A DNA stretch of 64,000 nucleotides from Pseudooceanicola sediminis (GCF_003575965.1 NZ_QWJJ01000002.1:248001-312000), one strand, 5' to 3'. Shown: positions 6,978 through 16,224, counted from the first letter of the stretch. Program-made: numbers and translations. The notes: a model not told the origin generated them from the sequence alone.

Positions 6978-8927
6978 TCAGAACGTCCGACCCAGCGAAA
7001 CCTTGACGGTGCGCCCCGGTGCGGGCCGCGTGGCAAGGTGCGGCTGATAGTATTCGTCCAGCAGGTTCTCGACGCCCAGCCGCATGTCGACGCCCTTGAG
7101 CATCCCGCTGTCGGCGGTGTAACCGACCGAGACATTGTGCAGGACGACACCCGGGGTCGGGGTCGTGGCGCGGTCCATGTCCAGCGCCCAGACACCTTCC
7201 CATTTCAGGTTCAGACCCGAGTCGAACCGCTTGCCCAGCCCTAGGCGCACCTTGTCGGCGGGCTGTTGCGACCAGAAGTTGCTGGCGGCGTCGGGGGTGC
7301 GGTTGTAGCCGTTGGCGAAACTGGCGTTCAGATCACCGTAATAGCCCGCGTCGGTAGCATAGGAGGCTTCGATCTCGACGCCTTCGACCTCCAGATCGGT
7401 GATGTTGCTATAGCTGGTCACGTCCCAGACGTCGGTGTGATAGGCATTGACCTTGAGCGCCAGGCGGTCCCCCGACGCCAGCAGGTCGCGACGGTCGAAC
7501 GACACCCCCAGCTCCCAGGTTTCGGCCTTTTGCGACTGGGTCATGTAGGCGGCATTCGTCAGGTCATCCAGGATCGGCATCCCCTCGGTATAGGACCAGG
7601 ACCCGAAGACGGCGAAACCGCTGGCCCACTGGTGGCGCAGCGACGCGCCACCCATCAGGGCCGTATTGTGATAGGTGCCATAGCCGTATTCGCTGCCATC
7701 GATATCCTGATCCTCGAACCGCACCGCCGGCGAAAAGGTGAAACCACCGAAGGTGATGTCGTCGACCAGGAACAGCGCATGGCGTTCGTCATCGCCGCCC
7801 GGCGCCGACGACGCATCCAGCCGGTCCTTGAGGATGTATTCCGCCCCCATCCGCAGGCGGTGGTCGGCCTGCCCGGTGACAAACTCCATGGTGTTCTTGG
7901 CCGTCAGCTTGGTCGTGACGTAATCCTGATCGGCGTTGAGCAGCGACATCGTGCTGCCGGTCGAGGATTCCTGGTCGATGGTCTGCTGGGCCCGGCTGAG
8001 GATCACATCGACGTTCACCAGGTCACTGTTCAGCGAATCGTAGCTGTATTTCAGCACGCTGGTCTTGGAATGCACGTCGCGGTCGACATTGCCGAAATTG
8101 GACGATCCGAATTGATCGTAGGGCACATCCTTTTCCGAGCTTTGCGTGTCGGAATAGCTGAGGGTCAGCGAATGCTCTCGGTCCTGACCGAAATGCACGG
8201 TCCCCTTTGCAAGGTAGGACGGCGTTGCGAAATCGGTGTTTTCCACCGTTTCGCCATTTCCATCCTCGTAGGCCCCCTGTTCGCGCCACGTATAGTTGAA
8301 CAGCAGCTCCAGGGCGTCGCTGGCCTGCCAGGCCAGGGTCGAGGACGTGACCAGACCGTCGCCGTTCGAATTGTAACCAAGGTACTGGCGGGCGGCGAAA
8401 CCGTCTTGGCCATTGGTGAAATCCGACGCGTCCTTGGTGTCGAAACGCACCATGCCGCCGATCGCCCCCGAGCCGTATTCGAAGGTGCCGACGGATCCGC
8501 GGATCACCTCGGCCTGCTTGTACAACGCCGGATCGGTATAAAGCTGCGTACCGATGCGATACAGTTCCTCGGCCCCGCTGGTCGCGCCGTCAACGATGAT
8601 CTGCACGGTCTGATCGGTGCCATATGTGCCGGACCAGGCGCCCATGCCGCGGATGTTGATGGCCGACCCGCCGGGCGTGGATCCGTTGACCAGGTTCACA
8701 CCGGGCACGGAATCCAGCAGCTCGGCTGTGGTCGAGGCCTGCCTGTCGTCGATCTCTTCCTGGTCGATGACGGTGACGGGGGTGGCGGTCTGGGTCTGCA
8801 CCTCGCGGTCGGATTCGACAACGATGGGGGCCAGCGTGATCTCTTCGGATTGGGCAAGGGCGGCATGGGGAAGCACAAGCGCCACACTGCCCAAAAGCAG
8901 TCGGCGCAGGGTCGCGGAACGATCCAT
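6978..8927 (-). CDS. TonB-dependent outer-membrane receptor (heme/iron type)
   Basis: 649 aa, first gene of the operon. Signal peptide ends HAALAQ, and a TonB-box-like stretch EEITLAPIVV follows. The plug (about 40-165) has VIDQEEI, LLDSVPGVNL, INIRGMG, VIIDG-like IIVDGATSG and EVIRGSVGTFEYGSGAIGGMVRF. The rest is a beta-barrel ending in the outer-membrane signature Phe (KVSLGRTF). The YRIGTQLYTDPALYKQ plug sequence resembles hemoglobin/heme receptors, but the substrate cannot be fixed from sequence alone; a ferric siderophore is also possible. An iron-box-like palindrome lies at its promoter. Confidence 0.9.
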   Translation of the reverse strand: MDRSATLRRLLLGSVALVLPHAALAQSEEITLAPIVVESDREVQTQTATPVTVIDQEEIDDRQASTTAELLDSVPGVNLVNGSTPGGSAINIRGMGAWSGTYGTDQTVQIIVDGATSGAEELYRIGTQLYTDPALYKQAEVIRGSVGTFEYGSGAIGGMVRFDTKDASDFTNGQDGFAARQYLGYNSNGDGLVTSSTLAWQASDALELLFNYTWREQGAYEDGNGETVENTDFATPSYLAKGTVHFGQDREHSLTLSYSDTQSSEKDVPYDQFGSSNFGNVDRDVHSKTSVLKYSYDSLNSDLVNVDVILSRAQQTIDQESSTGSTMSLLNADQDYVTTKLTAKNTMEFVTGQADHRLRMGAEYILKDRLDASSAPGGDDERHALFLVDDITFGGFTFSPAVRFEDQDIDGSEYGYGTYHNTALMGGASLRHQWASGFAVFGSWSYTEGMPILDDLTNAAYMTQSQKAETWELGVSFDRRDLLASGDRLALKVNAYHTDVWDVTSYSNITDLEVEGVEIEASYATDAGYYGDLNASFANGYNRTPDAASNFWSQQPADKVRLGLGKRFDSGLNLKWEGVWALDMDRATTPTPGVVLHNVSVGYTADSGMLKGVDMRLGVENLLDEYYQPHLATRPAPGRTVKVSLGRTF

Positions 8928-9031
8928 CTCAAGGTCCTGTCGGTTGCGCGGGGGTGCAGCGGTGCACGCCCGTCGTCAAATATGTTTTAGGGGAAGTGCT
9001 GGATGCCTTGAGAGGCTCTGGCCTGCGGGCG

Positions 9032-9059
9032 CTTATAAAGGGGCAGGGCGGGCTGTCAA
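9032..9059 (-). promoter_or_regulatory. sigma70-type promoter of the receptor/flavin operon
   Basis: On the minus strand TTGACA (9054-9059) and TATAAG (9032-9037) are separated by 16 bp, about 105 bp upstream of the receptor start. It is the only strong match seen in this gap. Confidence 0.75.
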
Positions 9060-9080
9060 TCCTGATAGATATACTCAGGA
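9060..9080. promoter_or_regulatory. iron-box-like operator TGA-N9-TCA
   Basis: A palindrome of TCCTGA (9060-9065) and TCAGGA (9075-9080) around a 9-bp AT-rich spacer abuts the -35 element of the operon promoter. TGA-N9-TCA is the pattern described for RirA-type boxes and related iron-responsive sites of alphaproteobacteria. Position next to the -35 fits repression (or activation) by an iron-sensing regulator; which regulator cannot be told. Confidence 0.7.
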
Positions 9081-9334
9081 AATATTTTCGCGCCCTTGCG
9101 CGCCTTTCACCGACCCCTGCACATCTGCGCCGCATCCCGGCGGTGCTGCGCAGGGCAACCGGGTGCGGCCCGCCTGGACAGGACTGCCATTGCCCGCCGT
9201 GTCCGGGTCGGGTTCACCGTCGGTTTCGGGGTCAGTATCAGGCGACGCCGCCCAGCCCGCTGGGAAAAACGCCATCCTGTGAAGATCGGCAGGCCGGGAA
9301 AAATGAATGGGGCAGGCGCAGGTCGGCAGAAACG
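9081..9334. other. intergenic stretch with no recognised gene
   Basis: Between the iron-box-like operator and the tRNA terminator I see no reading frame with coding character, no convincing repeat and no further operator. Confidence 0.6.
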
Positions 9335-9358
9335 AAAAAAGCCACCCCGGAGGGTGGC
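9335..9358 (-). terminator. Rho-independent terminator of tRNA-Thr
   Basis: On the minus strand a perfect 7-bp stem GCCACCC/GGGTGGC (9341-9358, 4-nt loop) is followed by TTTTTT (9335-9340), about 28 bp after the tRNA 3' end. Confidence 0.85.
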
Positions 9359-9386
9359 AATTTTCGGACCAACCCGCTGGGGTTGG

Positions 9387-9462
9387 TGGTGCCGCTGAAG
9401 GGACTCGAACCCCCGACCCCATCATTACGAATGACGTGCTCTACCAGCTGAGCTACAGCGGC
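9387..9462 (-). tRNA. tRNA-Thr (anticodon CGU)
   Basis: 76 nt including an encoded CCA. The acceptor stem GCCGCTG/CAGCGGC pairs perfectly with discriminator A. The D-arm is GCTC...GAGC, the anticodon stem CGTCA/TGATG encloses loop TTCGTAA giving anticodon CGT (codon ACG), and the T-loop is TTCGAGT. Confidence 0.97.
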
Positions 9463-9549
9463 CCTTAGTCGAAACAAGGCCCGGCCACCGGAGTGGAAAA
9501 GAGCCTTGTGCGGCGGGGCTATAACACCCCTCCGCGGCTGGGGAAAGTG

Positions 9550-11112
9550 CTATTTTCGACCGAAACGCGGTGCCTCTGCCGGGGCGATGGCTGCCTCTTC
9601 CTCTGTCAGCACCTCTGCATCGGGAACGGATTCCGTGGCCGACGTTTCGGTTTCCGGTTCGGCGCGACGGGGTGTCTCGGGTGCGGTGTGGTCAGGCGCC
9701 GGATCCGCCGGGGCGGGCACGTTCACCGCATCGTCGATCCGCCCCACGATCAGCGGCAGCATGTGTTGCGACATCGGGGTCTGATATTCGGTTGCAGGCG
9801 GCACCTTCCAGGCCAGCGTATCGAAGGCCTGGCAGTTTTCGCAGACCGGCACCCATTCCGCGTGGACCTGGTTGCAGTTCTCGCAGGTCCATTGCGGGCC
9901 ACGCGGCGCGCTGACGGCGCGGGTCAGCCAGCCCTTGACGATGGCATCGGCGCTGCCTTCGCCGCGTTCGATCGCGGCCATGATGGTCAGGGCGCGGGCG
10001 TCGGGGGCGGTCACGGCCAGATCCCCCAGGGCCCGGCGCGCTTCGGGGAAATCTTCGGCCCCGATGTTCAGCTCGGCCAGCAGCAACCGGGTCTCGCGGT
10101 GCTCGGGCTGAATACGCGTCAGCGTGCGGAATCGCTTCAGGCGGGCTTCTGCGCTCTCGTCCGGTTCAAGGGCTGCAAAGGCGGCGGCAAGATCGGGATG
10201 CGGCAGTGTCTCCCACGCCTTTTTCAGCACGCGGGTGGCGTATTTCACCTTGCCCTGCTCGGCATAGGCGCGGGCGGCGAAACAGGCGGCGGGGATCAGG
10301 TCGGGCGACAGGCGGTTGGCCTCGATCGCGGCCTCGCGTGCCTCGATGCTGCTATCCTCGTCGATGACGGTCTTGGCCTCGCTCAGCGCCAAGACCGCGT
10401 CGCGGCGCTTGTGCACATCGCGGGGCAGGGCGCCGGTGCGCAACTTGGCCTTCAGCGTGGCGCGCGCGCCCTGCCAATCCTGATTGCCGGCCTGAAGGCG
10501 CAGCAGGGTGTCCTGCACCTCGACGTGGCCCGGTTTCAGCGCAAAGGCCTTTTCGGCCAGCTTCATCGCCGTCTCGGTATCGCCCTCTTCCAGCTTTTGC
10601 TTCATCAACCCGCGCACCCCGACAAACCGCGTGCGTTCATCGGTCAGCAGGCGTTTGTACGCCTCTTCGCGCTTGCGCTTGTCGCCCGTCAGCTCCGCCG
10701 CCTGGGCGGTCAGCAGGTTGGTCAGCTCGGGCCGGTCAAGATAGCGGTCGGCCTTGTTCGCCTTGGCGATCGCCAGCCGCCCCTCGCCCGAGGCCAGCGC
10801 CATCATGCCCTCGCTCAGCGCCTGAAGGCCCTTGCGTTCGCGGTTGCGGTCGAAATAGCGCGTCAGCGCGGTCTCGTCACCGTTGATAAAGCGCAGCAGC
10901 GCCACCAGCAGCCCGACCAGCTTGCCCAGCACCCAGATCGCGGCGACCAGCAGCAACAGCGCGATGACCGCCTTGATGGGGGTCAGGTTGTATTCATAGG
11001 CACCAAACGCAATCCGCACCCCCCCCTCAAGGTCCAGCAGATAGCTCGCGCCAAGGGTAAGAGCGGCGACGATGACGACGAAAACGACGATTTTGACAAG
11101 CGACCATAGCAT
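9550..11112 (-). CDS. hemY: HemY-type TPR membrane protein
   Basis: 520 aa. Two N-terminal membrane segments (about 2-24 and 44-67) match the HemY_N domain. Residues ~90-400 are helical TPR-like repeats. A zinc-ribbon motif follows (C410, C413, C424, C427 in WTCENC ... PVCENC), then an acidic, proline-rich low-complexity tail. It is not the oxygen-dependent protoporphyrinogen oxidase also called HemY; the gene earned its name from linkage to hem genes, and its biochemical role is unclear. It lies 12 bp behind mic60 in the hemD-mic60-hemY operon. The Zn ribbon is probably structural. Confidence 0.88.
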   Translation of the reverse strand: MLWSLVKIVVFVVIVAALTLGASYLLDLEGGVRIAFGAYEYNLTPIKAVIALLLLVAAIWVLGKLVGLLVALLRFINGDETALTRYFDRNRERKGLQALSEGMMALASGEGRLAIAKANKADRYLDRPELTNLLTAQAAELTGDKRKREEAYKRLLTDERTRFVGVRGLMKQKLEEGDTETAMKLAEKAFALKPGHVEVQDTLLRLQAGNQDWQGARATLKAKLRTGALPRDVHKRRDAVLALSEAKTVIDEDSSIEAREAAIEANRLSPDLIPAACFAARAYAEQGKVKYATRVLKKAWETLPHPDLAAAFAALEPDESAEARLKRFRTLTRIQPEHRETRLLLAELNIGAEDFPEARRALGDLAVTAPDARALTIMAAIERGEGSADAIVKGWLTRAVSAPRGPQWTCENCNQVHAEWVPVCENCQAFDTLAWKVPPATEYQTPMSQHMLPLIVGRIDDAVNVPAPADPAPDHTAPETPRRAEPETETSATESVPDAEVLTEEEAAIAPAEAPRFGRK

Positions 11113-11124
11113 ACGGGGAAATCC

Positions 11125-12576
11125 TCAGTTCGTCTTGAAATCGGCCGACATCGCCTCTTGGGCGGCGACGGCTTCGGCCCGGCCCGACGCAGGGTCGATC
11201 CAGGGTTGCATTTCGGCCTTGGCGGCGTCGGGCAGCGACGAAAGTTCGTCCAGCGCCGCACGCAGCTGACCATCCCGCAGCTTGCCCTCGGCGCGCGACA
11301 GGATCGCGTCGGGGTCGTCGCCGTCGCGCGGGTTCAGCGATCGCGCGCCCAGCTGGGTCTTGAGGAACGACACGACAGACGAGGTATCGCCGCTGTCACG
11401 TGTCACCGCCAGCGCCTTGCGGGCGTATTCGGGGAAATCGTCGCGCAGACGTGCCATCGTGACAACCCCGGCAGAGGCATGGTCCTGCAGCGGGGCCGGG
11501 ATCTCAAGGCCCATGTCCGCCAGCGCACTCAGCGGTGTTTCGTAGGGATCGCCGGCATCCAGCGCCGACCCGATGCGCACCAGGGCCGCGCGGATCTGCG
11601 TGTCGCGGGCCGTGCTGGCGGCGTCGGCCTTCATCTCTTCGGACTGCGCGATCATGTCCTCGATCTCTGCGCGCTGGTCCTGCATGGCCTGCTGCAACTT
11701 GCTCAGCTCGCCCTCATAGGCCTGGATCGCCTCTTGCGACACGCCGGTTTCTACGGGCCGCTTTTCAATCTCGGTCAGACGCGCGGCCAGGTTCGACAGG
11801 CTGGCGGTATTCTGATCGGTGGCCGAGGACAGCTCGGACAGGCCGGATTTTACCTCCGCGACATCGCCGCTCATCCCCTCCAGCGCCGACAGGTCCGGGC
11901 CTGCGTCGACACGGGCGCGCAGATCCTCGATGGCACTGGCCTGTTCGTCGATCCGCGCCGAAAGCCCATCGTCGCGGCCGCCGCCACTCATGAACGGGGC
12001 ACCTTCGGGATAGAGCGCCAGCGCCAGGCCAAAACCCAGGCCAGCCGCGATGACCCCACCCAGCAGCGCCGGGAAAAACCCGCCGCGCTTGACGATGACG
12101 CGTTCGGCGACAGGCGCGCCATTCTGCGCGGCACCCGAGGCGGTGTTCTTGGCTGCGTCCCGGGCTGGGTCCGGGGCTGTGGTCGGGGCGGGTTTGGTCG
12201 AGGGAATGCTGCTGGCCGAAACGGCCGCGCTCTCGGGTGCGGCATCCTCTGACGGGATGTCACCGTCGGCTTCCGCCCCCAGGGTCGCGGCATCGCCGTC
12301 ATATTCGTCCGCCGCACGCGGATCATGTTCCGGGGGGGCCAGGGCAGCGGCAGGGGTCAGCGACGTTCCGTCGCGCGGATCATGCAAAGGCGCGCGCAAC
12401 ACGACCTTGCCGGTCTGCGCAGGCGCGTCAGCGTCCGCGTCGGGCACCGCGTCGACTTCGGACGCGCCCGTGTGCGGTAGATCATCGCCGGATGCTGCCG
12501 CCTCGGGGGCGCCGGTTCCGGTCCCCGTCGACGCGATCTCGGCCTTGTCTGTCTTGTCGCTGGTCTTCTTGGCCAC
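11125..12576 (-). CDS. bacterial mitofilin / Mic60 homologue
   Basis: 483 aa. A long acidic Ala/Asp/Pro-rich N-terminal region (1-160) precedes one membrane helix (about 167-189). A periplasmic coiled coil (about 195-310) and a C-terminal mitofilin-like domain follow (IRAALVRIGSALDAGDPYETPL, region ~325-480). Mic60 bends membranes at crista junctions in mitochondria; alphaproteobacterial homologues shape intracytoplasmic membranes or envelope contacts and are typically encoded between hemD and hemY, as here. The N-terminal region is low complexity and likely disordered. Confidence 0.88.
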   Translation of the reverse strand: MAKKTSDKTDKAEIASTGTGTGAPEAAASGDDLPHTGASEVDAVPDADADAPAQTGKVVLRAPLHDPRDGTSLTPAAALAPPEHDPRAADEYDGDAATLGAEADGDIPSEDAAPESAAVSASSIPSTKPAPTTAPDPARDAAKNTASGAAQNGAPVAERVIVKRGGFFPALLGGVIAAGLGFGLALALYPEGAPFMSGGGRDDGLSARIDEQASAIEDLRARVDAGPDLSALEGMSGDVAEVKSGLSELSSATDQNTASLSNLAARLTEIEKRPVETGVSQEAIQAYEGELSKLQQAMQDQRAEIEDMIAQSEEMKADAASTARDTQIRAALVRIGSALDAGDPYETPLSALADMGLEIPAPLQDHASAGVVTMARLRDDFPEYARKALAVTRDSGDTSSVVSFLKTQLGARSLNPRDGDDPDAILSRAEGKLRDGQLRAALDELSSLPDAAKAEMQPWIDPASGRAEAVAAQEAMSADFKTN

Positions 12577-12625
12577 GGATCAATCCTCTTCGATTCTCAA
12601 ATATCGCCGCATAACTTCCGGCAGC

Positions 12626-13354
12626 TTAGCCGCCACCCCCACGCGTCTCAAGTTGATGCGCTGCGGCGATAAGTCCAGTTACCACACCTAGCATTGTTTC
12701 GCTGCCGGGGTGCGCAGCAATTTCGACGCGAATGCGTTTCAAACCCGCGATCTGGGGTAAAATCATCGGGCTGATCGCCGCGATGAGCAAGGGCGCATCG
12801 CCCTGCCAGGCGTCTGCGAACAACCGCGCAGAGCGGGGTGAGTATAATGGCGCCACAATCGGTGCCACCCCGGTCATCGCCGCCCTCGCCTGGGGTGTCG
12901 GCGGGCAGGGGCGCTGCTGATATGCCTCGATCGCCTCGGCCCTCAGGCCCGCGGCCTGCAACGCGCCCACCAGGTCGCCCCGATGGTTCCTGCCCCGCAA
13001 ATGCAGCAGGGGAACACCAGGGTTTTCTCTCAATATCAGGGCCTTGAGGTCTTCGGCATTGCCATCGGCAGACATCGCGTCGTGCCCAGCCGCCCGGGCC
13101 AGCTCTGCCGTGGCATCGCCCACGCAATAGGCAACCCGCGCGCCGCCTCGCCAGCTGCGCACGCCGTTGCGCGAGGTAAAGATCAGGGCGCATTCGGGAT
13201 CGCGCGCGGCAAGGTCGGCCAGCACCGCCGCATCGAACACCACCTCCTGCAAGGGCGAGATCACGATGCGCACATCTCCAGCGCGTGCCGTGACAGCCTC
13301 TGCCAGGCGCTGCGCCTCGGCCTCGGGCCGGGTGATCAGGACAACGGGTTGCAT
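12626..13354 (-). CDS. hemD: uroporphyrinogen-III synthase
   Basis: 242 aa. HemD closes hydroxymethylbilane to uroporphyrinogen III in cytosolic tetrapyrrole synthesis. The sequence starts with the family pattern VVLITRPEAEAQRLAE, has LIFTSRNGVRSW, VGDATAELARAAG and the central PLLHLRGRNHRGDL. Sequence conservation in this family is weak, so context matters: it is followed by mic60 and hemY and is divergent from tsaD, the order known from Rhodobacterales. hemC, often the preceding gene, is not present here. Confidence 0.9.
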   Translation of the reverse strand: MQPVVLITRPEAEAQRLAEAVTARAGDVRIVISPLQEVVFDAAVLADLAARDPECALIFTSRNGVRSWRGGARVAYCVGDATAELARAAGHDAMSADGNAEDLKALILRENPGVPLLHLRGRNHRGDLVGALQAAGLRAEAIEAYQQRPCPPTPQARAAMTGVAPIVAPLYSPRSARLFADAWQGDAPLLIAAISPMILPQIAGLKRIRVEIAAHPGSETMLGVVTGLIAAAHQLETRGGGG

Positions 13355-13471
13355 ATCTTTACCCCACTGGGGGCGCCGCGCCTGCCCACAGCGGTTTCGT
13401 GCCGCCGGCAGAGTTGTTTGCGCCCTGTCCCGGTGTTACCTGCCACGCAGTGATTTCGCAACGGACCGGCC

Positions 13472-14563
13472 ATGACCCAAGACCTCACCTTCCTCGGTAT
13501 CGAGAGCAGCTGTGACGACACAGGCGCGGCTGTCCTGCGGGGCCGGCCCGGCGCGGCGCGCGTCTTGTCCTCGGTCGTCGTCGGCCAGAACGACCTGCAC
13601 GCGGCCTTTGGCGGCGTGGTGCCCGAAATCGCCGCCCGCGCCCATGCCGAAAAACTGGATACCTGCGTGGTCGAGGCGCTGTCGCAGGCGGGGCTTTCCC
13701 TGGCCCAGGTCGATGCCATCGCCGTCACCGCAGGCCCCGGCCTGATTGGCGGCGTGCTGTCCGGTGTCATGTGCGCCAAGGGGCTGGCCGTGGCCACGGG
13801 CAAGCCGCTGATCGGGGTCAATCACCTTGCCGGTCATGCGCTGACGCCACGCCTGACCGATGGCATCGCCTTTCCCTATCTGATGCTGCTGGTGTCGGGC
13901 GGGCACTGCCAGTTCCTGCTGGTGCGCGGTGCGCAGGATTTCACCCGCCTCGGCGGCACCATCGACGACGCCCCGGGCGAGGCGTTCGACAAGACCGCCC
14001 GCCTGCTGGCCCTGCCGCAGCCCGGCGGCCCCTCGGTCGAGGCCGAGGCGAAGACGGGCGACCCCGACCGCTTTGCCTTTCCCCGCCCGCTGCTGGACCG
14101 CGACGGCTGCGACATGAGCTTTTCCGGCCTGAAAACCGCCCTTCTGCGCACCCGCGACAGCGTGATGGACGGCGATGCCCTGCGCCGGGGCGACCGCGCC
14201 GACCTCTGCGCCGGGTTTCAGGCCGCCGTGGTCGATGTGCTGCGTGAAAAGACCCGCCGCGCGCTGGCGCTCTACCTGGCCGAGGCACCTGCACAACCGA
14301 CCCTTGCCGTCGCCGGGGGCGTCGCCGCCAATACCGCGATCCGCTCCGCCCTGATGGGCCTGTGCGCGGAAACCGGAACCACCTTCACCGCCCCGCCGTT
14401 GGCCCTGTGCACCGACAATGCCGCGATGATCGCCTATGCGGGCATCGAACGCTTTGCACTGGGCGAACAGGATGACATGACACTGATGGCCCGCCCGCGC
14501 TGGCCATTGGACACCGCCAGCCCGGCCATGCTGGGCAGCGGCAAGAAAGGGGCGAAGGCATGA
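13472..14563 (+). CDS. tsaD: tRNA N6-adenosine threonylcarbamoyltransferase TsaD
   Basis: 363 aa. TsaD transfers the threonylcarbamoyl group to A37 of ANN-decoding tRNAs, working with TsaB, TsaC and TsaE (tsaE lies at 26180). Motifs: [10 protein letters not shown] (9-18), [10 protein letters not shown] (87-96), metal-binding H118 and H122 in [30 protein letters not shown] and AVAGGVAAN. Length is normal for the family. It overlaps gpsA by four bases (ATGA). Confidence 0.96.
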   Translation: MTQDLTFLGIESSCDDTGAAVLRGRPGAARVLSSVVVGQNDLHAAFGGVVPEIAARAHAEKLDTCVVEALSQAGLSLAQVDAIAVTAGPGLIGGVLSGVMCAKGLAVATGKPLIGVNHLAGHALTPRLTDGIAFPYLMLLVSGGHCQFLLVRGAQDFTRLGGTIDDAPGEAFDKTARLLALPQPGGPSVEAEAKTGDPDRFAFPRPLLDRDGCDMSFSGLKTALLRTRDSVMDGDALRRGDRADLCAGFQAAVVDVLREKTRRALALYLAEAPAQPTLAVAGGVAANTAIRSALMGLCAETGTTFTAPPLALCTDNAAMIAYAGIERFALGEQDDMTLMARPRWPLDTASPAMLGSGKKGAKA

Positions 14564-15525
14564 TTTCCATCCTCGGGGCAGGGGCCTTTGGCACCGCGCT
14601 CGCCGTGTCGATGCAACGCGAAAGCGACGCCCGTACCGTCTGGCTCTGGGGTCGCAACGCGGATGCCATGGCGCAGATGCAGGCCAGCCGCGAAACCCCG
14701 CGCCTGCCCGGCGTCACCCTGCCCGACGGGCTGACCTGTGCGTCGGAGATGTCGGCGCTGCCCGACCACGGCCCCATCCTGCTCGCCACCCCGATGCAGA
14801 CGCTGCGCGCCCTGCTGACCACCCACGCCGATCAGCTGTCGCACCGCACGCTGGTGATCTGCTGCAAGGGGATCGAGCTGTCGAGTGGTCTGCGCGCCTC
14901 GCAGGTGCTGGCCGAGGTGCTGCCCGATGCCACCCCCGCCACCCTGACCGGCCCCAGCTTTGCCGCCGACATCGCCCGTGGCCTGCCGACCGCGCTGACC
15001 CTGGCCTGTGGCACCGCCGCCTGCGCCGAAACCCTGCAAACCCAGCTGTCGACCCACAACCTGCGCCTCTACAGTTCGACCGACATTATCGGCGCGGAAC
15101 TGGGGGGCGCGCTGAAAAACGTCATCGCCATTGCCTGCGGCGCCGCCATCGGCGCGGGTCTGGGGGAAAGCGCCCGCGCCGCCCTGCTGACACGCGGCTA
15201 TGCGGAAATGCAGCGCATGGCGGCTGCCCTTGGCGCCGAACCCGAAACGCTGGCGGGCCTGTCCGGCTTTGGCGACCTGACGCTGACCTGCACGTCCGAG
15301 CAATCGCGCAACTACCGCTTTGGCGCCTCCATCGGGCGGGGCGAGGCGTTTGATCCCGCCGTCACGGTCGAAGGCGCCGCCACCGCCCGCGCCACCCATG
15401 ACGTTGCCACGCAGCGCGGTCTCGACATGCCCATCACCGCCGTCGTCACCGGCCTTGTCGAGGCGCGCCTTGACGTGGCCACCGCGATGGACATGCTGCT
15501 GTCACGCCCGCTGAAAAAGGAATGA
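14560..15525 (+). CDS. gpsA: NAD(P)H-dependent glycerol-3-phosphate dehydrogenase
   Basis: 321 aa. Reduces dihydroxyacetone phosphate to sn-glycerol-3-phosphate for phospholipid synthesis. The Rossmann motif [14 protein letters not shown] is at the N-terminus; the catalytic region has [36 protein letters not shown] and [20 protein letters not shown]. Starts inside the tsaD stop and is followed five bases later by the YciI gene, so the four genes are probably one transcript. Confidence 0.96.
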   Translation: MISILGAGAFGTALAVSMQRESDARTVWLWGRNADAMAQMQASRETPRLPGVTLPDGLTCASEMSALPDHGPILLATPMQTLRALLTTHADQLSHRTLVICCKGIELSSGLRASQVLAEVLPDATPATLTGPSFAADIARGLPTALTLACGTAACAETLQTQLSTHNLRLYSSTDIIGAELGGALKNVIAIACGAAIGAGLGESARAALLTRGYAEMQRMAAALGAEPETLAGLSGFGDLTLTCTSEQSRNYRFGASIGRGEAFDPAVTVEGAATARATHDVATQRGLDMPITAVVTGLVEARLDVATAMDMLLSRPLKKE

Positions 15526-15529
15526 CCCG

Positions 15530-15802
15530 ATGCCCTTTGCCCTGATTGCCCGTGACAAACCCGATGCGCTGGACCTCCGCATGGCCAACCGCGCTGCCCA
15601 CCTCGCCTATGTCGAGGAAACCGGCGTCGTGATGTTCGGCGGCCCGCTTCTGTCGGATCAGGGCGACATGCGCGGCTCCCTCGTCGTGCTCGACCTGCCC
15701 GACCGCGCCGCAGCCGAGGCCTGGGCCGCGGGCGACCCCTATGCCCGCGCGGGCCTGTTCGAAGATGTCGAAATCTCGGCCTGGAAAAAGGTCGTCGGCT
15801 GA
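15530..15802 (+). CDS. YciI-like protein
   Basis: 90 aa, one YCII domain: FALIARDKPDALDLRMANRA, then HLAYVEETG and a central GPLLSDQGDMRGSLVVLD. The fold is ferredoxin-like and related to chlorite dismutase and muconolactone isomerase, with a conserved His/Asp pair, but no firm cellular role is known. Its stop overlaps the start of the EVE gene (TGATG). Confidence 0.88.
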   Translation: MPFALIARDKPDALDLRMANRAAHLAYVEETGVVMFGGPLLSDQGDMRGSLVVLDLPDRAAAEAWAAGDPYARAGLFEDVEISAWKKVVG

Positions 15803-16224
15803 TGCGCTACTGGCTGTTCAAATCCGAACCCGGCACCTGGGGCTGGGACGATCAGCGTGCCAAAGGCGACGCGGGCGAGGAATGGAATGGCGTGCGCAAC
15901 TACCAGGCCCGCAATTTCATGCGCGAGATGGAGCTGGGCGACCGGGGTTTCTTTTACCATTCCGTCAACGAGAAACGCGTCGTCGGCATTGTCGAGGTTT
16001 GCGCCACCGCCCACCCCGACAGCACGACCGAGGATACCCGGTGGGAGTGCGTCGATATCAAGGCGGTCCGATCGTTTGAGGTGCCAGTCACCCTCGACCA
16101 GATAAAGGATGACCGCAGGCTGGCCGAAATGGTGCTGGTCAAGAACTCTCGCCTGTCCGTTCAGCCTGTAACCCCCGCTGAATGGCGACGCGTCTGCGAA
16201 ATGGGGCAGACGGACCCGGATTGA
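15802..16224 (+). CDS. EVE domain protein
   Basis: 140 aa, essentially a single EVE domain (PUA-like): MRYWLFKSEPGTWGWDD, EWNGVRNYQARNFMREM, GDRGFFYHSVNEKRVVGIVEV and LVKNSRLSVQPV. EVE domains resemble YTH domains and are thought to recognise modified bases in DNA or RNA; no catalytic residues are expected. Carriage in a transcript with tsaD fits a nucleic-acid modification setting, but this is inference. Confidence 0.9.
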   Translation: MRYWLFKSEPGTWGWDDQRAKGDAGEEWNGVRNYQARNFMREMELGDRGFFYHSVNEKRVVGIVEVCATAHPDSTTEDTRWECVDIKAVRSFEVPVTLDQIKDDRRLAEMVLVKNSRLSVQPVTPAEWRRVCEMGQTDPD

